Shown: positions 7,699 through 15,121 of the stretch, piece after piece | How the letters are laid out: each line of letters starts with the position of its first letter | Numbering within the stretch: the stretch's first letter is position 1 | NCBI GenBank assembly: GCA_044433365.1 | Contig: JAWXTR010000013.1 | Location: 1 to 36,526 of the forward strand | Direction of reading: 5' to 3' | Length of the DNA: 36,526 nucleotides | From: CAMQVM01 sp044433365 | GTDB lineage: Bacteria > Bacteroidota > Bacteroidia > Bacteroidales > Rikenellaceae | Program-made: the position numbers and the translations under genes | The notes under the pieces: generated by a model | The model's input: only the letters and a program-made list of their open reading frames with translations | The model's database searches: none | Told to the model about the DNA's origin: nothing

Positions 7699-9042
7699 AT
7701 GAAAATAATTCTACTTTCAGGAGGTTCAGGTAAGCGACTTTGGCCACTATCCGACGATACTCGTTCGAAGCAGTTTCTTCGACTTTTAACCTCATCAGAG
7801 GGAGAAAAAGAGTCGATGGTGCAGCGAATTTCTCGTCAGATTAAACAATCAAAGTTGGATGGAGATATAGTTGTAACCACAACAAATGCTCAACACGACT
7901 CGATTGTAAACCATCTAGGGCATGAAGTAGAGATTGTAATCGAACCATCTCGGCGTAACACTTTTCCAGCAATTGCTCTTACTGCTGCATACCTTTCAAA
8001 AGAGAGAGGATGTAGTGGCGATGAGGTTGTTATAGTGGTGCCATGTGATGTGTATAGCGAGGATAGCTATTTTGATACTCTTGCCACAATGGCAGGAGCG
8101 GTTCAGTGTGGTAAAACCGACATGGTGCTAATGGGAGTAGAACCAAAATTTGCATCTACAACTTTTGGATATATTGTACCTGAAAAATTGAGCGAAAATA
8201 GCTCCGATATAGCTATGGTTAACCATTTTGAGGAGAAACCATGCTCTCAAAGAGCTGAAAAGCTGCTAAGTGAGGGTGCTCTATGGAATGGTGGAGTTTT
8301 TGCCTTTAAGTTGGGCTATATTACTCAAATAATCGATAAATATATTGATTGCAGTAGCTACAAAGAGTTTCGTGAGAGGTTTGAGGAGCTTCCAAAGAAT
8401 AGTTTTGATTGCGAAATTGTCGAAAAATCGACCTCTATTGCTGTTGCGCCCTATCGTGGCGAGTGGAAAGATTTAGGTACGTGGGACAACCTTGTAGATG
8501 CTATGGACGATAGCGTTATGGGTAATGGAGTGGTTATCGGTGAGGGTAAAAATCGCTATATTGTCAATGAACTAGGCATACCTGTAGTCTCATTAGGGGG
8601 TGAAAACCTTATAATAGCTGCAAATGCCAATGGCATTTTAGTAAGCGATATATCCACAAGTAGCCAAATTCGCCCTTATGTCGAAGGTTTTACTGCTCGA
8701 CCAATGTATGAAGAGCGTCGTTGGGGAAGTTACGTGGTGTTAGGGCACGAAAAGTTTGAAGATGGATATAACGCTCTTACAAAGCTTCTTAATATCAATG
8801 CAGGAAGTCATATTAGCTACCAATACCACACCTGTAGAGATGAAATTTGGACCTTTGTAGATGGTAAAGGTGTGCTAATTATCGACGATGAGAAGATAGA
8901 GGTAGGTAGAGGATATGTAGCCCATATAAAAGCTGGTCAAAAACATGCAGTTATGGCAACTACCGACCTAAAAATCATTGAAGTACAATCTGGAACAAAT
9001 CTAATCGAAGAGGATATTATTCGCCTTGATTGGAAGTGGTAA
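7699..9042 (+). CDS. manC: Mannose-1-phosphate guanylyltransferase with C-terminal cupin (ManC type)
   Basis: The enzyme makes GDP-mannose from mannose-1-phosphate and GTP for surface glycans and for fucose/rhamnose-type sugars. The nucleotidyltransferase domain (about 1-270) begins with the signature GGSGKRLWP (8-16) and KQF, and has FEEKP (177-181) and WNGGVFAF (196-203). A C-terminal cupin (about 355-435; GSHISYQYH, GYVAHIKAGQKHAV) corresponds to the type II mannose-6-phosphate isomerase part, so the protein may be bifunctional. At 447 aa it is slightly shorter than typical 470-aa ManC. No other glycan genes are adjacent. A clear hairpin follows the stop. Confidence 0.92.
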   Translation: MKIILLSGGSGKRLWPLSDDTRSKQFLRLLTSSEGEKESMVQRISRQIKQSKLDGDIVVTTTNAQHDSIVNHLGHEVEIVIEPSRRNTFPAIALTAAYLSKERGCSGDEVVIVVPCDVYSEDSYFDTLATMAGAVQCGKTDMVLMGVEPKFASTTFGYIVPEKLSENSSDIAMVNHFEEKPCSQRAEKLLSEGALWNGGVFAFKLGYITQIIDKYIDCSSYKEFRERFEELPKNSFDCEIVEKSTSIAVAPYRGEWKDLGTWDNLVDAMDDSVMGNGVVIGEGKNRYIVNELGIPVVSLGGENLIIAANANGILVSDISTSSQIRPYVEGFTARPMYEERRWGSYVVLGHEKFEDGYNALTKLLNINAGSHISYQYHTCRDEIWTFVDGKGVLIIDDEKIEVGRGYVAHIKAGQKHAVMATTDLKIIEVQSGTNLIEEDIIRLDWKW

Positions 9043-9061
9043 AAATATCTGCAAGTTTATA

Positions 9062-9093
9062 ATGCGAATAAAGTTTTTTACCTTTATTCGCAT
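9062..9093 (+). terminator. Perfect 12-bp hairpin after manC, made of family B end sequences
   Basis: ATGCGAATAAAG (9062-9073), an 8-base loop, then CTTTATTCGCAT (9082-9093) followed by AATTTTA. The arms are the same sequence as the outer ends of family B elements (ATGCGAATAAA at 36142 and 36379), so this looks like a B element reduced to its two ends and used as a terminator. Confidence 0.75.
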
Positions 9094-9118
9094 AATTTTA
9101 ATTGCCATATATGATTAT

Positions 9119-9168
9119 GAAAACTTCTAAAATTTCTCATAATCAAGAATTTAGAAGAACTCCTCTTG
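9119..9168. repeat. Family D-like short element D3
   Basis: AAAACTTCTAAAATTTCTCA, then AATTTAGAAGAACTCCTC, has imperfect inverted ends with TTCTAAA/TTTAGAA in the usual D spacing. It directly precedes the WG-repeat gene. Confidence 0.5.
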
Positions 9169-9178
9169 AATAAAACGC

Positions 9179-9907
9179 ATGAAACAAATTATTAGCCTAC
9201 TGATTACTTTATTGCTTGTAGCATATTCAAACATTGCAATATCACAAGAGACAAAAAATCAAAATCTTGATGAAAAATATTCATTTATCGGTGATTCATA
9301 CCAAGGATTGCGTCTAGTGCATAGTCGCTCAAACAGCTATTATGGATATATAAATGAAAAAGGCGAGGAGGTTATTCCCTGCAAATATGACTATGCAGAA
9401 GATTTCTTACATGAAAATGCTTTGGTTAGTGACTCTGATGATGAGACGGCCTACTACTATATAAATATAGATGGCTTGGCTATTAACTCAAATATATACC
9501 ACTCTTTCGCACATGGTAGTTCTAAATATTGTGTTGTAGAGAGTAATGACAAGTGGGGATTTGTTGATATGAGTGGTAATCCAGTAACCGAAATTATCTA
9601 TGATGAAATTAGCGATTATTGTTTTGATATTTTTATTGTAAAATATAATGGATATTATGAATTGCTAGACCAAAATTTAGAAATAGTTCCAAATACCAAA
9701 TATGAGTTAATTGTTCAAAATAAAGATATTGATTGTTTTGTAGCATTAAAAGATGGAAAAGGAGGGGTGATAAAACCTAATGGTGAGGTTGTTGTTGATT
9801 TTATCTATGATGAGATTAACAGAATGCACTGTGATATAGTGGGAAAAAAAGATGGGAAATACTATTTTATGAACAATAGTTTTGAACTATTAAGTAGGGT
9901 AAAATAG
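9179..9907 (+). CDS. Secreted WG-repeat protein
   Basis: The function is unknown; WG repeats form beta structures often found in surface or exported proteins. A signal peptide covers about residues 1-22 (hydrophobic ISLLITLLLVAYS, cut near AISQ). At least three WG-type units are visible: GYINEKGEEVIPCKYDYA (about 56), KWGFVDMSGNPVTEIIYDEI (about 124) and GGVIKPNGEVVVDFIYDEI (about 198), with weaker ones between. The last codons (LSRVK and the TAG stop) coincide with TAAGTAGGGTAAAATAG, the terminal sequence of family A repeats, so the native C-terminus was probably replaced or trimmed by a repeat. Codon use looks slightly more AT-rich than alaS. Confidence 0.8.
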   Translation: MKQIISLLITLLLVAYSNIAISQETKNQNLDEKYSFIGDSYQGLRLVHSRSNSYYGYINEKGEEVIPCKYDYAEDFLHENALVSDSDDETAYYYINIDGLAINSNIYHSFAHGSSKYCVVESNDKWGFVDMSGNPVTEIIYDEISDYCFDIFIVKYNGYYELLDQNLEIVPNTKYELIVQNKDIDCFVALKDGKGGVIKPNGEVVVDFIYDEINRMHCDIVGKKDGKYYFMNNSFELLSRVK

Positions 9908-9911
9908 TTAT
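9891..9911 (+). repeat. Solo family A end overlapping the WG-repeat gene stop
   Basis: TAAGTAGGGTAAAATAGTTAT matches the family A left terminus (TAAGTAGGGTAAAATAATTAT) with one difference. It forms the last five codons and the stop of the upstream gene. Confidence 0.6.
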
Positions 9912-10289
9912 GTATAATGCAGAAGTTTTTATATCTGATTACGACGATACATCTCTCACAAATGAATAATCCAATCCTTGGAAGCTATTAAGCAGTTCTA
10001 GCTGCATAGAATATAGGCTAAACCCTTTTTGCGGATTTGCCTCACAATTTTTGAAAAAAATTGTGCGCTCAGTGGTCTCGAAGAGCCACTGAAGGCGTGT
10101 TTTTGTTCACTTTTTCTTAAAAAGTGTAAAATATAGTTTTTTTAGAAGATGACTCAAAAGTCCTTAAAATAGACAATCAACCCTTGCCACAAGCTCTGTG
10201 ACAAGGGTTGATCATGTAAAATGGGTGCTTTTGGGTCACCCCTTATTATTTTATAAATGTTTTTTAAAACATTTTATTGGTGGTAATTA
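9908..10289 (-). repeat. Gene-free stretch holding family C element C2 (about 10027-10247)
   Basis: Reverse orientation relative to C1. It keeps the same central hairpins (CTCAGTGG…CCACTGAAG, CACAATTTTT/AAAAATTGTG, CACTTTTT/AAAAAGTG). The outermost GGCAAATCC arm has lost its partner. To the right lies GATGACTCAAAAGTCC (about 10147), then a strong hairpin ATCAACCCTTG/CAAGGGTTGAT (about 10188-10223), then GCTTTTGGGTCACCCC (about 10228). The latter is an efficient-looking terminator between the WG gene and the convergent M28 gene. No gene was seen. Confidence 0.75.
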
Positions 10290-12401
10290 CTATCTTTTAG
10301 TAGTGATAGTAACAAGACCGTAAGACTCAAGCTCGCCCATAAAGTCGATTAGAGTTTGTAGATCTGTAGGTTTTGTAGATTGTGCATCTACCATTTTATA
10401 GATATCTAAGATAGATTTGTCGCCATGTAGAGTAAGACGAGCAGCCTCTGCACTATCGCCAATTGCCATGGTTGCAAGTTTCATACGAGCCTCTTTACCA
10501 TATTTTTCAGCGTAAACGTTGTTTAATACACCGTAACCCATTTCACGTACTTTAGGAGTAGTTTTTGGATACATTTTAGTAGCTTTTTTCTCTAAATCTG
10601 TTAGTTTAAACTCAGTTGTTGCACCAAGAGCTTCAGCAGCAGCAGCTAAAGATGCTTTTGCAGATGCAGTGTAGTTGTTGATTTGAGTCTGTTGAGCTGC
10701 AATATATTTAGCAACTTTAGTGTTGATAGGAACTAGCTCCATAATAGATTGTAGACCCATATTCTCAGCAATTGCAACAGCTTCCATTTGGTAAACAGCA
10801 TTTTTGTATGCAGCAGCAACATCTTCAGCTCTATTCATAGCAGTAGACACTTTGTTGTGTTGAGTAGCGATACGGCGAAGTGCATTACCTGCAACCTCAG
10901 CACCAATCTCTAAAGCCTCTTTTTCGTCAGCGATAGCAGCGTAATAAGATACAGAAGCTGCAATAACTGCTGCACGTTTTAGTTGTGTTGCATCAAGCAT
11001 ATCGCAACGGTCGGCAGAGGTGTGGTATGTTTGGTCAGGCCATGTAATCATCATAACTGCTGGAACTTGAATACCCCAGTCGTTAAAAACCTCGTGGTCA
11101 GAAGCACCGTAGTGGTCTGTTAGAGAGTAGTAGAACGGATCGTCGCTACCAGTTGGAGCAATAACAGGGTCAGTAAATGCAGCACCTGTAGTACTTCTAT
11201 TTAAGATACTATTTTGGTTTGTAATACCGATATAGCGATAGATATTCTCAACTAGGTCGTTAGAGTAGTGAGAGTTAGCCATTGTTGTGCGGTGAAGGTG
11301 GTAGTAAGATTTTTGCTCCGCAAGACCAAGACCAACCATATCAAGGTTGATATCAAATAGAGCATTGTCCATAATCTCTTTTTGCTCATTAGCCCATGGA
11401 ATTATACCAACAAACTCATCACCCCAGATAAAACGTAGTGTGCGTTTTGGACGTTCAAGTTTGCCTTCGTTGATAAGTTTGTTAAGTGAGCGAGCAACCT
11501 CAAGAAGCACTACAGAACCTGACATATTATCGTTTGAACCAAGTTTTGTGTAACCTTCGAAAAGATGAGCTGAGAATGTAATCTCACCAGCATCTGGATC
11601 ACTACCTTTGATACAACAAGTTGGTGATTGATAATCCATTGCAACCTCTTTAGTTTTAACCACAGCTTTTACAGTGATTTTCTCACCGCCTCTAAGTCTG
11701 TTAATTAGGCTTTCACCCTCACGAGGAGATATTTGGAATGCGAAAGATTTTGTCTCTTGTGCAAGCTCATAACTAATAGAAGAGTTAGAAAGCTGAGTTG
11801 CATCAATAAATGGACGAGCATTAAATATAGAGATAACACCAGCAGCACCCAATTTAACACAATCTGGATGAAGAGAGCGAACAGAAACGTTACCTACAGC
11901 GATTTTACCTTTAAGATCTAAACCTGCAAGCTCTTTTTCTGTAGCAGTTCCAACCCATACAAGCTCAGTAGTAATATCTGCATCGTGGCTGTTAGCAACA
12001 AGAGCAGGAGGAATATCTCCAATATCAGCCAATTTTGAAATTGAAGGCTCTACAGTCCAGATATTTCCCTCAACTGCTGCCCAAACTTTAGGGTTAGAGC
12101 TAAACATACCTGCTGTACGAGGATAGCGACAGATTCTAGCCTCAGCAAGACCATACTCGCCTAGAAGTTTATAAAGTTGCTCAGCTTCCCAAAGATTTTC
12201 AAAATCTCGGTCGTAACGCTCATAACCCGATAGGTCCATAGCGTTGTTAAGGATTCTCTCTCCGGATGCTTCGCCTACAATATATTTGTAGTCGGTATCA
12301 TCAATCAATTTTGAGATAAATTTTGTCGAGTACTGTGCAGAAGCTGTAAGGACTCCAAGTGCAGCACACGCAAGTAATGTAAATTTCTTCATGTTTACCA
12401 T
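10290..12401 (-). CDS. Secreted M28-family metallopeptidase with PA domain
   Basis: An exported zinc aminopeptidase-type enzyme; the substrate is unknown. A signal peptide (KKFTLLACAALGVLTASAQ) ends near residue 23; M4 (12392) is as good a start as M1. A protease-associated domain covers about 130-250, and the M28 core about 260-480. Likely metal ligands are H279 (SAHLFEG), D291 (GSNDNMSG), E329 (WGDEF), D354 (NLDMVG) and H460 (YHTSAD). The usual Glu-Glu pair of the family reads D328-E329, so the general base may be Asp or the enzyme may be less active. The helical C-terminal ~220 residues have no recognised domain. A -7-type promoter match lies at 12491-12498. Confidence 0.85.
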   Translation of the reverse strand: MVNMKKFTLLACAALGVLTASAQYSTKFISKLIDDTDYKYIVGEASGERILNNAMDLSGYERYDRDFENLWEAEQLYKLLGEYGLAEARICRYPRTAGMFSSNPKVWAAVEGNIWTVEPSISKLADIGDIPPALVANSHDADITTELVWVGTATEKELAGLDLKGKIAVGNVSVRSLHPDCVKLGAAGVISIFNARPFIDATQLSNSSISYELAQETKSFAFQISPREGESLINRLRGGEKITVKAVVKTKEVAMDYQSPTCCIKGSDPDAGEITFSAHLFEGYTKLGSNDNMSGSVVLLEVARSLNKLINEGKLERPKRTLRFIWGDEFVGIIPWANEQKEIMDNALFDINLDMVGLGLAEQKSYYHLHRTTMANSHYSNDLVENIYRYIGITNQNSILNRSTTGAAFTDPVIAPTGSDDPFYYSLTDHYGASDHEVFNDWGIQVPAVMMITWPDQTYHTSADRCDMLDATQLKRAAVIAASVSYYAAIADEKEALEIGAEVAGNALRRIATQHNKVSTAMNRAEDVAAAYKNAVYQMEAVAIAENMGLQSIMELVPINTKVAKYIAAQQTQINNYTASAKASLAAAAEALGATTEFKLTDLEKKATKMYPKTTPKVREMGYGVLNNVYAEKYGKEARMKLATMAIGDSAEAARLTLHGDKSILDIYKMVDAQSTKPTDLQTLIDFMGELESYGLVTITTKR

Positions 12402-12747
12402 ATTTTAATAATAATTTTTTGAACAGTAATATTGGAATTTATAACATCTCTAAAATCTATAAAATCCAGAATTTAGGACTCCATATACAGCAAAAGTAAT
12501 CTAATTTTCAGATTAAAAGGAAGATATTTGAAAGAAAAAATGAATTTAGTAGTAAAGTCTAAATTTTCAAGTTTTTTGCCCTATTATTGTGTAAATTTTC
12601 TATAATGTGGCTTGAAGTACGATAAAATTTAAACTATGAAAAAATATGATTGTTTTTTAGGGTTAAATAAGTGTTAAATTTACATAAAATTGTGTTTTTT
12701 AGCTATTTTGAAAATTTTATTACTAAATTGCTCTAAACTCGTTATTA
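12402..12747. other. Gene-free stretch: M28 leader and a decayed family D copy
   Basis: About 346 bp with no gene. It holds the leader of the M28 gene, a decayed D element (about 12431-12486; CATCTCTAAAATC then GAATTTAGGACTCC), and about 250 bp of plain AT-rich DNA between the converging bioF end and the M28 promoter. Confidence 0.5.
12491..12498 (-). promoter_or_regulatory. Candidate -7 element for the M28 peptidase gene
   Basis: The minus strand reads TACTTTTG, matching TAnnTTTG, about 90 bp before the start codon. No convincing -33 TTG was found at the right distance. Such 8-mers occur by chance in AT-rich DNA. Confidence 0.35.
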
Positions 12748-13866
12748 TTATAATTGATTTGTCGATTTTTTGTAATTTTCTGCAAAAAGTTCAAGCTCCT
12801 TAGTTGTAATCTCTGCACTGAGCGAAATTCTAAGTCGTTCGCTTCCTTTTGCAACGGTAGGATTGCGAATTGCAGCTAGCCAATACCCTTTATCTCTAAG
12901 CGACTCTTGCATTTGAACGACCCTGTCGTTTGAGCCTAAAATAATTGGAATTATGTGAGATGGCGATGGTTTAATATTTAAAAGTTCTGTAAGTTTTGTC
13001 GATAATTTTGCCAAATTTTCACGTTTTTCGGTAAGCGATGGAAGAAGTTCCACTATAAATTTGCTCCACATAAGCGAAATATCGGGTATTGCAGTCGAAA
13101 AAATCAAACCCCTCATCTTATTAATAAGCACATCTTTAATTTCATTGCTACACACCACAAATCCCCCTTGCGAAGCGGCAGCCTTGCCAAGAGTGGCAAC
13201 CACAATTTCTGCGCAATTTTCCATATCTAGTTCCTCTAAGATTCCACACCCTTTTTCACCTCTAACTCCAAATGCGTGTGCTTCGTCTACATAAAATTTA
13301 AAACCATACTCGTTTTTTAGCTCCGCAATCTCTTTAATTGGTGCTATATCACCATCCATACTATAAATTGACTCCACCATTACATATACTTCATCGTAAT
13401 TGGTAGCTTTTCGCTCCAAAATTTGTGCTAGGTGATTGGTGTCGTTATGGCGAAAACGTTCGAAATCACACCCTGATAGTTTTATGCCATCTATCATACT
13501 AGCATGCACCAGTTTATCGGCTATAATTAAGCTATTTTTAGCTGCAATAGCTGATATAAGCGTTGCATTTAACAAAAATCCACAACTAACCACAAGGCTG
13601 CTTTCTCGTCCAAAAAGCGAAGCTATGCTTTTTTCAAGATTTTCGTAATGCACCGAATTTCCTGTCATAAGACGAGAAGAGGGGTTGCTCATTACAAATT
13701 TTTCGAGCGGAGATACCTCTTCCATAAATTTATTTTGCAGCTCTAAGCTGCTTAAACCCAAATAATCGTTTGAAGATAAGTTCAGGTATTGTTTATTATT
13801 ATAAAATAGGTACCTTTGTCTGTTTTCAACATTGTATAATTGTCGTTTTGAGGTGTCGAAAGTCAT
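12748..13866 (-). CDS. bioF: 8-amino-7-oxononanoate synthase (alpha-oxoamine synthase family)
   Basis: A PLP enzyme of fold type I. It would condense pimeloyl-CoA/ACP with L-alanine in biotin synthesis. It carries NDYLGLSS (33-40), SRLMTGN (64-70), the Asp/His cofactor pair in VDEAHAFG (D194, H197), and the PLP lysine K228 in ATLGKAAASQGGF. The 372-aa length fits the family. The family also includes glycine C-acetyltransferase (kbl) and serine palmitoyltransferase. BioF is preferred because the gene is divergent from bioB 78-114 bp away. Other biotin genes (bioA, bioD, bioC/H) are not in the window. Confidence 0.85.
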   Translation of the reverse strand: MTFDTSKRQLYNVENRQRYLFYNNKQYLNLSSNDYLGLSSLELQNKFMEEVSPLEKFVMSNPSSRLMTGNSVHYENLEKSIASLFGRESSLVVSCGFLLNATLISAIAAKNSLIIADKLVHASMIDGIKLSGCDFERFRHNDTNHLAQILERKATNYDEVYVMVESIYSMDGDIAPIKEIAELKNEYGFKFYVDEAHAFGVRGEKGCGILEELDMENCAEIVVATLGKAAASQGGFVVCSNEIKDVLINKMRGLIFSTAIPDISLMWSKFIVELLPSLTEKRENLAKLSTKLTELLNIKPSPSHIIPIILGSNDRVVQMQESLRDKGYWLAAIRNPTVAKGSERLRISLSAEITTKELELFAENYKKSTNQL

Positions 13867-13960
13867 AATTAAATATAGATTATAAATGATAAATGATAAA
13901 TTGTAAATTATAAAATATAAATTATAAATTATGCATTATGAATTATGCATTATAAATTAA
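13867..13960. repeat. Family E AT-rich repeat E3 in the bioF/bioB divergent gap
   Basis: Runs of ATAAATGATAAATGATAAATT and ATTATGCATTATGAATTATGC make partly palindromic AT-rich DNA. It covers the first codons of a longer possible bioB reading frame beginning at 13945, which argues that those codons are not real coding sequence. Confidence 0.6.
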
Positions 13961-13966
13961 TTTCCG

Positions 13967-13974
13967 CAAAAGTA
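13967..13974 (-). promoter_or_regulatory. Candidate -7 element for bioF
   Basis: The minus strand reads TACTTTTG (TAnnTTTG consensus), in the context CGCAAAAGTAAT that is also found before the M28 gene at 12490. The leader to bioF would run about 90 nt through repeat E3. No -33 element is clear. Confidence 0.35.
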
Positions 13975-13980
13975 ATAAAA

Positions 13981-14952
13981 ATGGTGTGTAAAGAGATTGA
14001 AATTTTAGAAAAAAAGATAAAAGAGGGGTATGAAATCTCTCTTGAAGAGGTGGTAGAGCTTGTAAATCTGGAGGATAAATCGTTGCTTTACGAAATGGCG
14101 GATAGATTGCGACAACATTTTTGTGGCCACTATTTCGATATGTGTTCGATTATTAATGCACGTAGTGGTGAGTGTAGTGAGGATTGTAAATGGTGCTCAC
14201 AATCTCGATTCCATAACTGTAAAATATCTGTATATCCACTAGTGTCTGCTACAGAGTGTGATAAGATGGCAAAAAATAATGAGTCGAAAGGGGTTCGTCG
14301 TTTTTCGCTTGTTACAAGTGGGCGTACACTATCTGATAGAGATGTGGAGAAGTCGGCTGCAATATATAAAGAGCTATCATCTAAATATAGCATGGAGCTT
14401 TGCGCTTCGATGGGGCTGCTAAACGAAAAACAGCTTAGAACTCTTGTCGATAGTGGGGTTACTCGCTACCACTGTAATATGGAGACTGCGCCGTCGTTTT
14501 TTCCTACGCTTTGTACTACTCACACTGTAGAGGATAAGTTGCAAACCATTGCAGCGGCTCGAAAAGTAGGAATGAAAGTGTGTAGTGGAGGTATCATAGG
14601 TATGGGTGAGAGTGTTGAGCAGAGAATTGAGTTTGCTATGTTTTTACGTGAGCTTGCGCCCGATTCAATTCCTATAAATATCTTAAATCCTATCAAAGGG
14701 AGTAAGTTAGAGAATCAAGCACCGCTAACTACCGAAGAAATTTTGACCACAATGGCTATATTTCGTATTGTAAACCCTCGTGCTTCAATTCGTTTTGCGG
14801 GGGGGCGTGGTGCACTACCTGTTGAAAAGCAGCTTGCTGCACTTAGAGCAGGTATTAATGGAGCGATTGTGGGCGACCTTTTAACCACAATTGGCGATAA
14901 AGATATTGAATCGGATAAAAAGATGTTTTCGGAGATTTATAATGAGTTTTAG
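13981..14952 (+). CDS. bioB: Biotin synthase (radical SAM)
   Basis: Inserts sulfur into dethiobiotin. The radical-SAM cluster motif CSEDCKWC is present (C65, C69, C72 counted from this start), followed by SQSRFH. Later family features include YHCNMETAPSFF, CSGGIIGMGE, NPIKGSKLE and RFAGGRGALP. An in-frame ATG exists at 13945 (335 aa), but the 12 extra codons lie in repeat E3 and the promoter region, so the ATG at 13981 (323 aa) is chosen. The TAG stop is part of TTTTAGGGAACTTC, the terminus of a family D element, so the extreme C-terminus may be repeat-made. It is divergent from bioF. Confidence 0.93.
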   Translation: MVCKEIEILEKKIKEGYEISLEEVVELVNLEDKSLLYEMADRLRQHFCGHYFDMCSIINARSGECSEDCKWCSQSRFHNCKISVYPLVSATECDKMAKNNESKGVRRFSLVTSGRTLSDRDVEKSAAIYKELSSKYSMELCASMGLLNEKQLRTLVDSGVTRYHCNMETAPSFFPTLCTTHTVEDKLQTIAAARKVGMKVCSGGIIGMGESVEQRIEFAMFLRELAPDSIPINILNPIKGSKLENQAPLTTEEILTTMAIFRIVNPRASIRFAGGRGALPVEKQLAALRAGINGAIVGDLLTTIGDKDIESDKKMFSEIYNEF

Positions 14953-15000
14953 GGAACTTCTAAAAATCGAATAAAACCAATAATTAGAACTCTCCCTTTA
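14949..15000. repeat. Family D short element D5, supplying the bioB stop
   Basis: TTTAGGGAACTTCTAAAAATCG, then AATAAAACCAATAATTAGAACTCTCCCTTTA, begins within the last codons of bioB. Its inverted ends are TTTAGGGAACTTCTAA and TTAGAACTCTCCCTTTA. Confidence 0.75.
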
Positions 15001-15019
15001 AAATCTCAATTTAAATAAC

Positions 15020-15027
15020 TATCTTTG
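15020..15027 (+). promoter_or_regulatory. Candidate -7 element for ettA
   Basis: TATCTTTG matches TAnnTTTG. It lies about 95 bp before the ettA start, between two family D elements, and would put D6 into the transcript leader. No clear TTG is seen at -33. Confidence 0.35.
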
Positions 15028-15035
15028 TAGCAATT

Positions 15036-15088
15036 AAAAGGAATTTCTAAAATCTCACAAAATACAGAATTTAGAACTCCCCTAAAAG
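15036..15088. repeat. Family D short element D6
   Basis: AAAAGGAATTTCTAAAATCTC, then GAATTTAGAACTCCCCTAAAAG, has inverted ends CTTTTAGGGG/AAAAGGA and TTCTAAA/TTTAGAA. It directly precedes ettA. Confidence 0.7.
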
Positions 15089-15121
15089 GATATTTCTTAA
15101 ATGTAATAAACTAAATATTTT

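Noticed and set aside
13945..13980. Upstream ATG giving a 12-residue longer BioB
   Set aside because: The extra codons are made of family E repeat and promoter-like sequence and do not resemble a BioB N-terminus.
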